The position numbers were made by a program, and so were the translations under genes. Below, one piece after another: positions 8,588 through 17,409 of a DNA stretch of 64,000 bases (within the stretch, counting starts at the first letter, position 1; each line of letters begins with the position of its first letter). The notes below the pieces were generated by a model, which saw only the letters and a list, made by a program, of their open reading frames with translations, was not told the DNA's origin and did no database searches. The stretch is taken from contig NZ_JALPZO010000052.1 of the NCBI RefSeq assembly GCF_023507745.1, forward strand, positions 1-64,000, in the 5' to 3' direction. Source of the stretch: Vreelandella olivaria (lineage in GTDB: Bacteria; Pseudomonadota; Gammaproteobacteria; Pseudomonadales; Halomonadaceae).

Positions 8588-9644
8588 CGGGTAGAAAGAC
8601 TCGACTGTAAATGGGGCGAATCCAGGCATCACTGCCCTGTACGAGGCCCAGTGCGCGGAAACGGTGCTTGGAAATTTCAGCATGTACCAGCGCTTCGCTA
8701 TCATCTGTACGTAGTTCAAGGCGCACCGTTGGGCCTACCACCGACACGAGTTCTACCTTGGCATGGAGCGCGTCAGAGTGCTCTTTTGTGGCAAATACCT
8801 CAATCTCATGAGGGCGGACGTAAGCCTGGCCCTGTTCATTCTGGTAGCCCTGGAACTCCGGCGCCGGTAGCTGTATGTTTCCAATTCGGGCAACCCCATC
8901 ATGCACCCGTGCATGGAAGAGGTTTACATTGCCGAGGAACTGGTACACGAAAGGGTTGGCTGGGTGGTCATAGACCTCTTCCGGGGAGCCATCCTGCTCC
9001 ACGCGGCCTGTATTCATCACCACGACGCGGTCAGAGACTTCCAGTGCTTCTTCCTGATCGTGGGTCACAAACACACTGGTGACGTGGATATCATCGTGTA
9101 GCCGACGCAGCCAGCGGCGCAGCTCCGCGCGAACTTTGGCATCCAGTGCCCCGAAGGGCTCATCCAGCAGCAATACTTTTGGTTCGACCGCCAGTGCCCG
9201 GGCGAGAGCAATCCGCTGGCGTTGTCCGCCGGAAAGCTGATGTGGGTAACGATGTGCGGTCCAGTCCAGTTGCACCAATTCCAGCAGTCGCATGACCTTC
9301 TGTTTAATTTCAGCTTTATTGGGGCGCGTTTTACGTGGGCGGACGGTCAGGCCATAAGCCACGTTCTGGAAAACGGTCATGTGCTTGAAAAGTGCATAGT
9401 GCTGGAAGACGAAGCCGACGCCGCGCTCGCTGACATGCAGGTCAGTGGTGTCTTCCCCGTGGAAGCGAATACGTCCGGTATCCGGCTGTTCCAGGCCGGC
9501 AATAATGCGCAATAGCGTGGTCTTGCCCGAGCCGGAAGGGCCGAGTAGCGCAGTAAGCTCACCATCACGGAAGGTGAGGCTGACATTGTCTACCGCAACA
9601 AAATCGCGAAAGTGCTTATTAACGTGATCAATCTCGATGCTCAT
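8565..9644 (-). CDS. cysA: Sulfate/thiosulfate ABC transporter ATPase CysA
   Basis: A 359-residue ATPase with Walker A GPSGSGKT (residues 35-42), Q-loop [15 protein letters not shown], signature [15 protein letters not shown] and Walker [16 protein letters not shown], all typical of CysA. A TOBE-like C-terminal third carries [10 protein letters not shown]. The start ATG 9644 gives [12 protein letters not shown], the usual CysA N-terminus; a longer upstream frame is not supported. It follows cysW by 34 bases as the last large gene of sbp-cysT-cysW-cysA. It powers sulfate or thiosulfate uptake for cysteine synthesis. Confidence 0.94.
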   Translation of the reverse strand: MSIEIDHVNKHFRDFVAVDNVSLTFRDGELTALLGPSGSGKTTLLRIIAGLEQPDTGRIRFHGEDTTDLHVSERGVGFVFQHYALFKHMTVFQNVAYGLTVRPRKTRPNKAEIKQKVMRLLELVQLDWTAHRYPHQLSGGQRQRIALARALAVEPKVLLLDEPFGALDAKVRAELRRWLRRLHDDIHVTSVFVTHDQEEALEVSDRVVVMNTGRVEQDGSPEEVYDHPANPFVYQFLGNVNLFHARVHDGVARIGNIQLPAPEFQGYQNEQGQAYVRPHEIEVFATKEHSDALHAKVELVSVVGPTVRLELRTDDSEALVHAEISKHRFRALGLVQGSDAWIRPIYSRVFLPDERVANG

Positions 9645-9678
9645 GAAGGTTCTCTTATCTCTGTGAAGCACTCAGGGG

Positions 9679-10566
9679 TCAGACAGCGGCAAGGCGTTGT
9701 CGATGCTCTTCCTGCCACTCAACAACGCTTTTGATCGCGATGGTGACCAGTGCCAAACCTGTTAGCAGTGATGAGACAGCAAAAGCGGCGGTAAACATGT
9801 ACTCGTTGTACAGCACCTCGATATGCAGCGGCATGGTATTGGTCTCTCCACGAATACGGCCGGAAACCACCGCTACGGCGCCGAACTCACCCATGGCGCG
9901 GGCGTTACAGAGAATAACCCCATAGATGAGACCCCATTTGATGTTCGGCAGGGTGACATACCAGAAGGTTTTCCAGCCGTTAGCTCCGAGGGTGAGTGAC
10001 GCTTCCTCCTCCTCTTTCCCCTGTTGCTGCATCAGTGGGATCAACTCCCGGGCGATAAACGGCAGTGTGCCAAAGGCAATCACGATGACGATGCCGGGTA
10101 CGGCGAAGATGATCCGCATATCGTTGGCTAAGAGCCAGGGACCTAACCAGCCTTGAGAGCCAAACAGAATCACGAAGATTAAACCCACAACAACAGGTGA
10201 TATGGCAAAGGGCATATCAATCAGTGAGATCAGGATGGGCTTACCACGAAACTCAAATTTAGCGATTGCCCAGGCTGCGGCAATACCGAACAGTGTATTC
10301 AGGGGGACGACGATAGCGACGATAAGCAGCGTCAGGCGAATGGCAGACATCGCATCAGGGTCGCGTATTGCTTCATACCAAACGCTGATACCCCGCTCGA
10401 AGGCACCGTAAAGTACGACTGATAATGGCAGCACCAAAAAGAGCGCGACAAAGGCCAGGGCGAGGGTGATGAGCACAATCCGCAGCCAGGCGGGCTCTTC
10501 TGTCGCACGTCGCCAGCGTTTGGCAATGGTGTCGTTGGTTTCAATCACGGTGGTCGATGTAGTCAC
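9679..10566 (-). CDS. cysW: Sulfate ABC transporter permease CysW
   Basis: A 295-residue permease with six predicted membrane segments. EEEEASLTLGANGWKTFWYVTLPNIKWG is the EAA loop, and NARAMGEFGAVAVVSGRIRGETNTMPL is a CysW hallmark. The start is GTG 10566, with AAGGGGAGC five bases upstream; upstream in-frame ATG codons would overlap cysT heavily. It pairs with CysT in the inner-membrane channel for sulfate. Confidence 0.94.
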   Translation of the reverse strand: MTTSTTVIETNDTIAKRWRRATEEPAWLRIVLITLALAFVALFLVLPLSVVLYGAFERGISVWYEAIRDPDAMSAIRLTLLIVAIVVPLNTLFGIAAAWAIAKFEFRGKPILISLIDMPFAISPVVVGLIFVILFGSQGWLGPWLLANDMRIIFAVPGIVIVIAFGTLPFIARELIPLMQQQGKEEEEASLTLGANGWKTFWYVTLPNIKWGLIYGVILCNARAMGEFGAVAVVSGRIRGETNTMPLHIEVLYNEYMFTAAFAVSSLLTGLALVTIAIKSVVEWQEEHRQRLAAV

Positions 10567-10577
10567 GTTTGCTCCCC

Positions 10578-11408
10578 TTATCCATGACGCCGGCTGGTCC
10601 ACCACTGCAGGCCATTAATGATTAACAGCATGACGAACGCAGCAATCAGCATGACCGTGCCGATAGCGGCCGCGCCGTGATAGTCGTACTGCTCAGTTTT
10701 GGCAACGATCAGTAGCGGCGTAATTTCAGTGCGAAAAGGCAGGTTGCCAGAGATAAATACCACGGAGCCGTATTCGCCAAGTGCGCGGGCGAATGCCAAC
10801 GCATAGCCCGTCAACAAGGCAGGAAACAGGGCGGGAAAAATAACCCGACGAATGGTCGTCAGCCTGTCAGCTCCCAGGCTTGCCGAGGCTTCTTCCAGCT
10901 CGGCTTCCAGGTCTTCAAGCACCGGCTGTACGGTGCGCACAACGAAAGGTAAGCCGATATAGGTAAGCGCCACGACAACACCCAACTGCGTATACGCCAC
11001 CCGGATGCCAAAGACATCCAGGTATTGGCCCACCCAACCCGTGCTGGCGTAGAGCGTGACCAGGGCAATACCGGCCACGGCGGTTGGCAGCGCGAAAGGC
11101 AGATCGACCAGCGCGTCAACGATGCGCTTGCCTGGAAACCGGTAGCGGACCAGCACCCAGGCAAGCAGTGCACCGAACACCAGGTTAATGGTCGCCGCCA
11201 TCAAGGAGCCGCCAAAAGAGAGTTTATAAGATGCCACCACTTGGCGCTGGGTGACGGCGCTCCAAAAGGTTTCCCAGCTCATGGTGGTGGCGTAAAGCAG
11301 AAAGGCACCCACCGGAATCAGAAACACCAGCCCCATATATAGCAAGGTAAAGCCCATGGTGAGTCCGAATCCCGGTATGACCCGTCGTTTGGCAAGGGTG
11401 ATTGACAT
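10578..11408 (-). CDS. cysT: Sulfate ABC transporter permease CysT
   Basis: A 276-residue permease, the same length as the E. coli protein. ELEEASASLGADRLTTIRRVIFPALFPA is the ATPase-contact loop, and FARALGEYGSVVFISGNLPFRTEI is the CysT-specific wording. ATG 11408 is preceded by GGGGGC at suitable distance; a second upstream ATG (11420) has no better site. It lies 59 bases after sbp and 11 bases before cysW, in a single leftward operon. Confidence 0.94.
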   Translation of the reverse strand: MSITLAKRRVIPGFGLTMGFTLLYMGLVFLIPVGAFLLYATTMSWETFWSAVTQRQVVASYKLSFGGSLMAATINLVFGALLAWVLVRYRFPGKRIVDALVDLPFALPTAVAGIALVTLYASTGWVGQYLDVFGIRVAYTQLGVVVALTYIGLPFVVRTVQPVLEDLEAELEEASASLGADRLTTIRRVIFPALFPALLTGYALAFARALGEYGSVVFISGNLPFRTEITPLLIVAKTEQYDYHGAAAIGTVMLIAAFVMLLIINGLQWWTSRRHG

Positions 11409-11467
11409 ATAGGCCCCCATTAAAATGCCAGGAGGCAGTAGCCCCCTGGCAATAAAGTCAAAAGTAC

Positions 11468-12547
11468 TTATTGAGTATTGATTTCTTCGAGAATATCGTC
11501 GAACACCCCGCCATCGTTAAAGAACCGCTGTTGCGCTTCCTGCCAGCCACCCAGGACTTCATCAATGGTAAATAGCTCAAGCTCTGGGAACTCTTCGCTA
11601 TACTCAGCCAGAATATCCGGGTTGCTAGGGCGGTAGTAATGCTTGGCAGCCAAGTGCTGTGCTTCATCGGAGTAGAGATAGTCCAGATAAGCCTCAGCGA
11701 CCTCGCGGGTACCCTTACGGTCAACATTGTTATCAATCAGCGTGACCGGCGGTTCAGCCAAAATACTTAAAGATGGCACGATAATTTCGTAATCACCCGC
11801 GCCCAATTGCTCCACTGACAGAATTGCCTCGTTTTCCCAGGCGATGAAAACGTCACCCAAGCGGCGTTGTACAAAGGTGTTGGTCGCTCCTCGGGCTGCC
11901 GGGTCCAGTACGGGAACATTGGCGTAAACCTGGCGCACGAAATCGTAAGTCTGCTCCTCATCACCATCAAACTTCTCTAGGCCATAGCCCCACAGTGCCA
12001 GGAGGTTCCAGCGTGCCCCACCGGATGTTTTGGGGTTAGGCGTAATGACTTCGACATCGTCGCGGGCCAGATCATCCCAATCCTGTATGTTTTTGGGGTT
12101 GCCGTCGCGTACCAGCAGAACGATGGTAGAGGTGTACGGCGAGCTGTTGTTGGGCAGGCGTGACTGCCAATCTTCAGGGATCAGGTTGGCCCGGTCATGC
12201 AGGGCATCGATATCGTAAGCGAGCGCCAGTGTGGCCACGTCGGCATCAATACCATCGATGATAGAGCGACCTTGAGAACCAGAGCCGCCATGGGACTGGC
12301 GAACGGTAACGGTTTGGCCGTTCTCATTTTGCCAGTACTGGTTGAACAGCTCGTTGTACTCACGATAAAACTCGCGGGTGGGGTCATAAGATACGTTGAG
12401 TAGTTCCACCCGGTCGCTTTGTGCCAGGGCGGGGGCGCTAAGGCTGAGCGCGCCTGCTAAAGCGGCACCACCCAGCAGAGTGGCAGCCGTTAGTCTGGAA
12501 AGGTGCCGTGTGTTGAAGAGCTTTGAATGGGAAAACGAGATTTGCAT
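11468..12547 (-). CDS. sbp: Sulfate-binding periplasmic protein
   Basis: A 359-residue protein with signal peptide (cleavage near ALA, residue 42) and LLNVSYDPTREFYREYN, the prokaryotic sulfate-binding signature. QSHGGSGSQGRSIIDG and NPKTSGGARWNLLALWGY hold sulfate-binding residues. ATG 12547 is preceded by GGAGC; a longer frame to 12586 lacks this. It is the first gene of the cys transport operon. The region upstream is AT-rich, with a CATAAT that could be a -10 box but no good -35, as expected for a CysB-activated promoter. Confidence 0.94.
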   Translation of the reverse strand: MQISFSHSKLFNTRHLSRLTAATLLGGAALAGALSLSAPALAQSDRVELLNVSYDPTREFYREYNELFNQYWQNENGQTVTVRQSHGGSGSQGRSIIDGIDADVATLALAYDIDALHDRANLIPEDWQSRLPNNSSPYTSTIVLLVRDGNPKNIQDWDDLARDDVEVITPNPKTSGGARWNLLALWGYGLEKFDGDEEQTYDFVRQVYANVPVLDPAARGATNTFVQRRLGDVFIAWENEAILSVEQLGAGDYEIIVPSLSILAEPPVTLIDNNVDRKGTREVAEAYLDYLYSDEAQHLAAKHYYRPSNPDILAEYSEEFPELELFTIDEVLGGWQEAQQRFFNDGGVFDDILEEINTQ

Positions 12548-12774
12548 ATTGGCTGCTCCAGAGTGAGACCATTTTGGGTCTTTCATTAGATGGATGGGAA
12601 CAGCCTAACGGTGAGTATTATGCAAATTAACGAATAAAAAATGGATTGCTTATATTTTTTTGTGATTATGTATGGGGTGGCTGCGATACCCTGAAAATAT
12701 GCCCGCACCCCAGCATGGCCTGAAAGACTTTGCCCGCGGGGTCCGGGGTTGGAGGAGTGGCAGGAACTGATGGA

Positions 12775-13707
12775 TTACTCTTGACGTCCTGATAACACCC
12801 GCTGAATAGTCTCTTCATCCAGGTTGTCGCGGCATAGCCTTAGGAACTGGTAGGCATAGCCACGTAGAAAATGCCCACGCCGCAGTGCGAGGTAAGTGGT
12901 GTTACGCGGAAAGAGCGCGCTGGCATCTAACAGCTTGAGCCCCTGATCGCGCTGTTCGTGGTAGGCCATGGAGGCGATCAAGCCAACGCCCATGCCCAGC
13001 TCCACATAGGTTTTAATAACATCCGCATCCAGCGCTGTGAGTACAATGTCGGGATAGACATCCGCTGCGGCGAACGCCGTATTTATCCGCGCCCGCCCGG
13101 TAAACCCTTCGTGATATGTAACGATGGGATGTTGGGTTATACGCTCAAGTGTTAGTGGCGTACCGTCGTTAAGCGGATGTGTTTCCGGTACAACGACACC
13201 GTGGTACCAGTGGTAGAACGGGAAGCAGGCGAACAGCTGGCCCTCTTCATGAAGGGCTTCCGTGGCGATACCAATATCGACCTTGCCCGCTTTTAATAGC
13301 GACACAATCTCTTCAGGGCTGCATTGGTGCAGCTCAAGATGTACCTTGGGAAAGGCTTGCTTGAAGCGTGCAATAATGGGTGGCAGTGCATAGCGGGCCT
13401 GGGTATGTGTTGTGGCAATTGCCAGGCTGCCTTGGTCTTCATTGGTAAGCTGATGCGCCGAGCGCTTAAGGTTTTCTACATCCAGTAAAATACGTTCGAT
13501 AAAGTCGATCAATGTGCTGCCAGCAACCGTCAGGCCAAGAATGCGCTTACCCCGGCGTTCAAAAAGCTCAACGCCGAGCTCCTCTTCCAAATCGCGAATG
13601 TGCTTGCTTGCCCCGGACTGTGAGGTGAACAGCGCATTCGAGGCCTCGGTGAGGTTGAAGTGCTGCCGCACTGTCTCGCGTACGATGCGCAGTTGCTGGA
13701 GATTCAT
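12775..13707 (-). CDS. cysB: CysB-family LysR-type regulator (CysB or Cbl)
   Basis: A 310-residue LysR-type protein. The N-terminus MNLQQLRIVRETVRQHFNLTEAS and TSQSGASKHIRDLEEELG form the CysB/Cbl winged helix; the rest is a ligand-binding domain with SLAIATTHTQARYALP, which binds sulfate or acetylserine-type effectors in the family. It is a little shorter than E. coli CysB (324). Cbl, which controls ssu genes, is the main alternative. It lies upstream of sbp on the same strand and probably controls both the cys and ssu operons here. A palindrome in its leader may be an autoregulatory site. Confidence 0.9.
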   Translation of the reverse strand: MNLQQLRIVRETVRQHFNLTEASNALFTSQSGASKHIRDLEEELGVELFERRGKRILGLTVAGSTLIDFIERILLDVENLKRSAHQLTNEDQGSLAIATTHTQARYALPPIIARFKQAFPKVHLELHQCSPEEIVSLLKAGKVDIGIATEALHEEGQLFACFPFYHWYHGVVVPETHPLNDGTPLTLERITQHPIVTYHEGFTGRARINTAFAAADVYPDIVLTALDADVIKTYVELGMGVGLIASMAYHEQRDQGLKLLDASALFPRNTTYLALRRGHFLRGYAYQFLRLCRDNLDEETIQRVLSGRQE

Positions 13708-13736
13708 TGCGAGCGATACCTGGTTTGTCAGTAAGT

Positions 13737-13763
13737 TTTAATATTCTAAAAAAGAATATTAAA
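13737..13763. promoter_or_regulatory. Palindrome upstream of cysB, likely autoregulatory operator
   Basis: Perfect 11-base arms TTTAATATTCT and AGAATATTAAA flank AAAAA, 30 bases before the cysB ATG. The T-N11-A style symmetry and AT-rich arms suit a LysR-type regulator, so CysB may bind its own promoter here. Confidence 0.6.
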
Positions 13764-13924
13764 TTTTCCTCTTATTCAATAAATTGTATTTTCTGCTATC
13801 TATATCGCATTTGCATCATTAGCTCGTCAGCATGACGCCAGTGGCAGACATATGCTACATGTGGCGATGAGAGTCGCTATACTTCTCTGGCATGGCAGTA
13901 TTCATGAAGTGTCAGGAGTAAGTA

Positions 13925-14335
13925 ATGAAAGAACAGTGGGTAGGTTGTTTAAGTGTCATGGTCACCGCCGGCCTCTTACTGCTACCGGTTGCGCACGCTG
14001 AGGAAGTGTTGTGCGAGGACAAGAGTAGTGAGATACGCCAACAGCTTGAGTATGCCCAACAGCATGGCAATCAACATCGTATTCGGGGGTTACAGCGTGC
14101 CCTGAATGCCATTGAGGAAAACTGCACCAATGAAAGCGTGCTTGCCGAGGCCGCTGATGAGGTGCGTGAAAGTCAGGAAGAAGTAAGCGAGCGGCAGGCA
14201 GATCTGGAAGCTGCACTACGTGATGGCGATGAAGACGATATCCAGAAACGGCGTACAAAATTATCAGAAGCGACGCGTGAACTTGAAGCACACACTCAGG
14301 AGCTGGATACGTTGCAGCGTCGCCTGAACGATTAA
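13925..14335 (+). CDS. DUF1090 (YqjC-like) periplasmic protein
   Basis: A 136-residue protein with a signal peptide ending near AHA (residue 25) and a long charged helical body. The pattern CEDKSSEIRQQLEYAQQHGN and RIRGLQRALNAIEENC is that of DUF1090 proteins such as E. coli YqjC. The two cysteines are well placed for a disulfide in the periplasm. AGGAG sits upstream of ATG 13925. It is divergent from cysB and stands alone. Function is unknown in the family. Confidence 0.82.
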   Translation: MKEQWVGCLSVMVTAGLLLLPVAHAEEVLCEDKSSEIRQQLEYAQQHGNQHRIRGLQRALNAIEENCTNESVLAEAADEVRESQEEVSERQADLEAALRDGDEDDIQKRRTKLSEATRELEAHTQELDTLQRRLND

Positions 14336-14361
14336 CTGGGAGGCATGGCCCATCTCGCCAA

Positions 14362-14712
14362 TTACCAGAGCCAGCTGCCGGGGCGTGCCGGTGGCTGCCC
14401 TTTACGTACCGCTACCCAGCCCACAATGCAGCGCACGCCCAACCATACCATCAACAGTGGCCATAGCAGGGTACCCACCAGGATAAGGCTTAGGGTAAAG
14501 GTAACGATAAAGTAGAGAGAGCCCATCCAAAAGGTGCGGATCAAATAGCGATAGTGGGCCTGAAGCCAAGGGGCGGCTTCTTTACGATAAACATACGCGA
14601 TAATCACCCCAATCAGCAGTGATATATTGGCGGTGACCAATCCCGCCAGATAAAGCGCGTAGATGATTTGCGGTGGCCGGGTATCTTCGTTGGGGATGTA
14701 GTGCTGGGTCAT
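14362..14712 (-). CDS. DUF4870-family small membrane protein
   Basis: A 116-residue protein with three membrane segments. HYRYLIRTFWMGSLYFIV is the recognisable DUF4870 core. ATG 14712 starts it. A paralogue (15684-16100) sits on the other side of the acyltransferase gene on the same strand, with the same LQAHYRYLIRTFW / LDEHYRYQIRTFW core, so this looks like a local duplication around that gene. Function unknown; likely inner membrane. Confidence 0.8.
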   Translation of the reverse strand: MTQHYIPNEDTRPPQIIYALYLAGLVTANISLLIGVIIAYVYRKEAAPWLQAHYRYLIRTFWMGSLYFIVTFTLSLILVGTLLWPLLMVWLGVRCIVGWVAVRKGQPPARPGSWLW

Positions 14713-14744
14713 CAATTACCTCAGAACCGTGTTATATAGAGCTG

Positions 14745-15680
14745 TTAATAGAGCCGGAAATCATTGGCGTTGGTAAGTCCTTGCTGCTCTTCCACTACCT
14801 TGCGATAACGTTTGTATTCCCATTGGTACTGGGCCGGTTCCAGAGCAATGGATGCCTCGACACTGGCGTTGACGCCGGTGGCAGATTCGACATCGTCGGC
14901 GCTGTACACACGCTCATCCGCATCAAGAAAGTGAATTTCAAACCCTTTTCCGGGTACCCGTAAGGCAACGCCTGTCACTACCCGCGCCTGGGTGCGGGCT
15001 ACCAGTTTGGGGAGCAGTGTTGCTGTATAGGCATCACGACCATAAAAGGGGGCAAAGACGCCACTACCCCAATCTGGCTCCTGGTCAGGCAGAATGCCGA
15101 TTGCTTCACTGCGTTTAAGCGCTTTTAACAGGGCGGCGACCCCTCTGGGGTTGGTGGGTACCAAACTTGCGCCCATACGTTCGCGGCCATGGCGAATAAT
15201 AGGCTCAAGGTTGGTGATTTTTGGTGGCTCGTACATGGCCGTAAAAGGGAAATGGCTGGAGAGCCAGAAATTAAGCACCTCCCAATTGCCAAAATGAGGG
15301 GCCAGCACAATAACGCCATGCCCTTCAGCACGGGCGCTGTCCAGTTTTTCACGACCGTGTACGGATAAAATACTGGTCTCTACTTTTTCTGGCATGGCCA
15401 TCCAGGCGTGGCCAAGTTCCAGCATGGTGGCGGCGGAGTGTTGCAGGCTCTGCTTGGCGAGTGCTTTTCGCTCCTGGGTAGTGGCATTCGGGTAAACCAC
15501 CTCAAGATTGATTTCGGTTACCTGGCGCTCCCGTTTACTAAAACGATATACCTGTGGGCCTAGCCGGGCGGCAATGCGCCATAATCGGGATAGTGGCCAG
15601 CGGGAAAGCATTCTCCAGAGCCAGGCGATGGCTCCGGCCTGTGAGAAGAGCCTGCGCGTTGGGGGGACCTGTTCCGTCAT
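14745..15680 (-). CDS. LpxL/HtrB-type lipid A acyltransferase
   Basis: A 311-residue lysophospholipid-acyltransferase-type protein of the LpxL/LpxM family, which add secondary acyl chains to lipid A at the inner membrane. The catalytic HX4E motif is His129 to Glu134 in APHFGNWEVL. ILPDQEPDWGSGVFAPFYGRDAYT is the conserved substrate loop. Length fits LpxL (306). Which chain is transferred (lauroyl, myristoyl or other) cannot be told. It lies four bases after an upstream DUF4870 gene and 33 before another, so the three are probably co-transcribed. Confidence 0.88.
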   Translation of the reverse strand: MTEQVPPTRRLFSQAGAIAWLWRMLSRWPLSRLWRIAARLGPQVYRFSKRERQVTEINLEVVYPNATTQERKALAKQSLQHSAATMLELGHAWMAMPEKVETSILSVHGREKLDSARAEGHGVIVLAPHFGNWEVLNFWLSSHFPFTAMYEPPKITNLEPIIRHGRERMGASLVPTNPRGVAALLKALKRSEAIGILPDQEPDWGSGVFAPFYGRDAYTATLLPKLVARTQARVVTGVALRVPGKGFEIHFLDADERVYSADDVESATGVNASVEASIALEPAQYQWEYKRYRKVVEEQQGLTNANDFRLY

Positions 15681-15683
15681 ACC

Positions 15684-16100
15684 TTAGAGGAACCAGCTAT
15701 CCACGTTAGAGGGGGCGCGTTTTTCCTGCAGTCCTTTAAACCCTTTCACACAGCGGATGATCAACCATACCGCCAGTGCAAACAGAAGTGGGAAGCCTAT
15801 CAGTACAAGTGTAAGCAGAGCAGCCACGCTGCCATAGAGCAGGCCTATCCAAAAGGTACGAATCTGGTAGCGATAGTGTTCATCCAGCCAGACAGGCCCT
15901 TTGCCCCGGTACATATAAGCGATGACGATCCCAACAATAGAAGTAAAGCCCACTACGAAGCTAGCTAAATAGAGGGCATAAATCACCATGGCCATGGTAG
16001 TGTCGGGTTGCGGTGACTGTTCGCTGGATGGCTGTTCCGAGCTGGTTTCGTTACTGATCACTTCGCCCTCAATCGGCGCACCCTTTGCGTTGTCGCTCAT
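15684..16100 (-). CDS. DUF4870-family small membrane protein (paralogue)
   Basis: A 138-residue protein: a charged, Ser/Glu-rich N-terminal 30 residues followed by three membrane segments with HYRYQIRTFWIGLLYGSV, the DUF4870 core. It differs from its paralogue at 14362 by the longer acidic N-terminus. It ends four bases before the acyltransferase gene begins and heads that small operon. Function unknown. Confidence 0.82.
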   Translation of the reverse strand: MSDNAKGAPIEGEVISNETSSEQPSSEQSPQPDTTMAMVIYALYLASFVVGFTSIVGIVIAYMYRGKGPVWLDEHYRYQIRTFWIGLLYGSVAALLTLVLIGFPLLFALAVWLIIRCVKGFKGLQEKRAPSNVDSWFL

Positions 16101-16210
16101 GACTTTTCCTTATTGCTTGCTTTTCAACATGGCATCTCTTGAATGCCGTTCAAGCACGCTATGATAGCGTGGGCAGCGAGGCTTATCATTAATATGCGTT
16201 GGTTTGTCGC

Positions 16211-16594
16211 TTAACGGGTAGATGGGCGACAGATTTCCAGTAGGTTCCCATCCGGGTCGCGCAGGTATAACGACTCAATTGGGCTATTGGCGCCCTGACG
16301 GGCGACGGGGCCAAGTTCAACCTCGATATCCAGCGCATCCAGGTGCTGTTTGAACTCATCCAGCGGTAACTGGCAGCGCAGGCATAAATCGAGGCTGCCG
16401 GGGGTAGGGGTGGCGGAAACGGGAGCGATATCGGTGTCGGTCTGGTGCAATCGCAGTGCGGTATCCCCCAGCATCAGGTCTACCCGCTGCGCGTCCCGAT
16501 AACGTACATCAAGCCCCAATACACGGGAGTAAAAATCCACAGCGCGACCGATATCGGTCACCGTAACAACAAGATGGTCCAAACCTGAGAGCAT
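16211..16594 (-). CDS. VOC-family (glyoxalase/bleomycin-resistance-like) protein
   Basis: A 127-residue single-module vicinal oxygen chelate protein. LDHLVVTVTDIGRAVDFYSRVLGL opens the fold and SLYLRDPDGNLLEI closes it, with His and Glu metal ligands in the usual places. ATG 16594 gives MLSGLDHLV; a longer frame reaching 16669 would run into the divergent methyltransferase gene. The family includes dioxygenases, isomerases and resistance proteins, and the substrate cannot be told from this sequence. Confidence 0.85.
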   Translation of the reverse strand: MLSGLDHLVVTVTDIGRAVDFYSRVLGLDVRYRDAQRVDLMLGDTALRLHQTDTDIAPVSATPTPGSLDLCLRCQLPLDEFKQHLDALDIEVELGPVARQGANSPIESLYLRDPDGNLLEICRPSTR

Positions 16595-16634
16595 GCCACT
16601 TTCCTTTAATACAGACGTAGAACAAGAGAATACG

Positions 16635-17273
16635 ATGATGCGACGCTGTCCGCTATGCGATGCGCCCAAGCCTGCGCTTTACCACCAGGACCGTCGCCGG
16701 GATTACTACCAGTGTGCCACGTGTGCGCTGGTGTTTGTGCCTGTCGAGCAGCATTTAACGGCGGCTGATGAAAAGGCCGTGTACGACCAGCACCAGAATT
16801 CGCCGCATGATACGGGATACCGGCGCTTCTTAGGGCGTTTATTTGAGCCACTGCTTGCCAAACTGCCTAAAGGGGCCCATGGGCTGGATTTTGGCTCAGG
16901 GCCTGGTCCCACGCTTTCTGTCATGTTTGAAGAAAGGGGGCACTCGATGGCGGTTTACGATGTTTTTTACGCCCCCCATGCTGAGGTGCTCAACCACCAA
17001 TACGATTTTATTACGGCTACTGAAGTTATGGAGCATCTTTCACAACCGGGCAGGGTGCTTGCGCAATTGGTCGCGCAACTCTCTCCAGGTGGCTATCTTG
17101 GGCTGATGACCAAACGTGTGACCACCCAGGACTCCTTTGCCCGTTGGCATTATATTAACGACCCTACCCATGTCAGCTTTTTCAGTGAAGCGACGTTTCG
17201 TTGGTGGGCGGCTGAACAGCGGCTTTTAGTGGAATTTCCCAGTAAAGATACGGTAATTTTTAAAAAACACTAA
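16635..17273 (+). CDS. Class I SAM-dependent methyltransferase with N-terminal zinc ribbon
   Basis: A 212-residue protein with a CPLC...CATC zinc-ribbon (Cys5, 8, 27, 30) followed by a methyltransferase domain with LDFGSGPGP (SAM loop, near residues 84-92) and FITATEVMEHLSQP. LHYINDPTHVSFFS-type wording (HYINDPTHVSFFSEATF) is common in this zinc-ribbon methyltransferase group. It is divergent from the VOC gene; the 40-base gap must hold both starts. Target unknown. Confidence 0.85.
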   Translation: MMRRCPLCDAPKPALYHQDRRRDYYQCATCALVFVPVEQHLTAADEKAVYDQHQNSPHDTGYRRFLGRLFEPLLAKLPKGAHGLDFGSGPGPTLSVMFEERGHSMAVYDVFYAPHAEVLNHQYDFITATEVMEHLSQPGRVLAQLVAQLSPGGYLGLMTKRVTTQDSFARWHYINDPTHVSFFSEATFRWWAAEQRLLVEFPSKDTVIFKKH

Positions 17274-17300
17274 TGGTGTGGCTATAAGGGCGAAAAAGCA

Positions 17301-17328
17301 TTGACTTTATGCCGGTTAAAGCAATAAT
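17301..17328 (+). promoter_or_regulatory. Sigma-70 promoter for the MFS transporter gene
   Basis: TTGACT (17301-17306), a 16-base spacer and AATAAT (17323-17328) lie about 80 bases upstream of the transporter start. Confidence 0.5.
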
Positions 17329-17409
17329 TGCGCGCCCGTTTTCTTGCCTGCCGGTGTGCCAGGTGCGCAGGCGGCTAAACGTCAATAATCTTGGCAAGGT
17401 GAGGTACTC

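Noticed and set aside
8354..9082. A 242-codon frame on the plus strand across cysA
   Set aside because: It is antisense to the well-supported cysA, is rich in Arg, Gly and Pro as shadow frames are, and has no recognisable domain.
16155..16171. CACGCTATGATAGCGTG, with ModE-like half sites
   Set aside because: The half-site spacing differs from the modA operator and there is no molybdenum gene nearby, so it is more likely a chance palindrome or a hairpin in an intergenic region.
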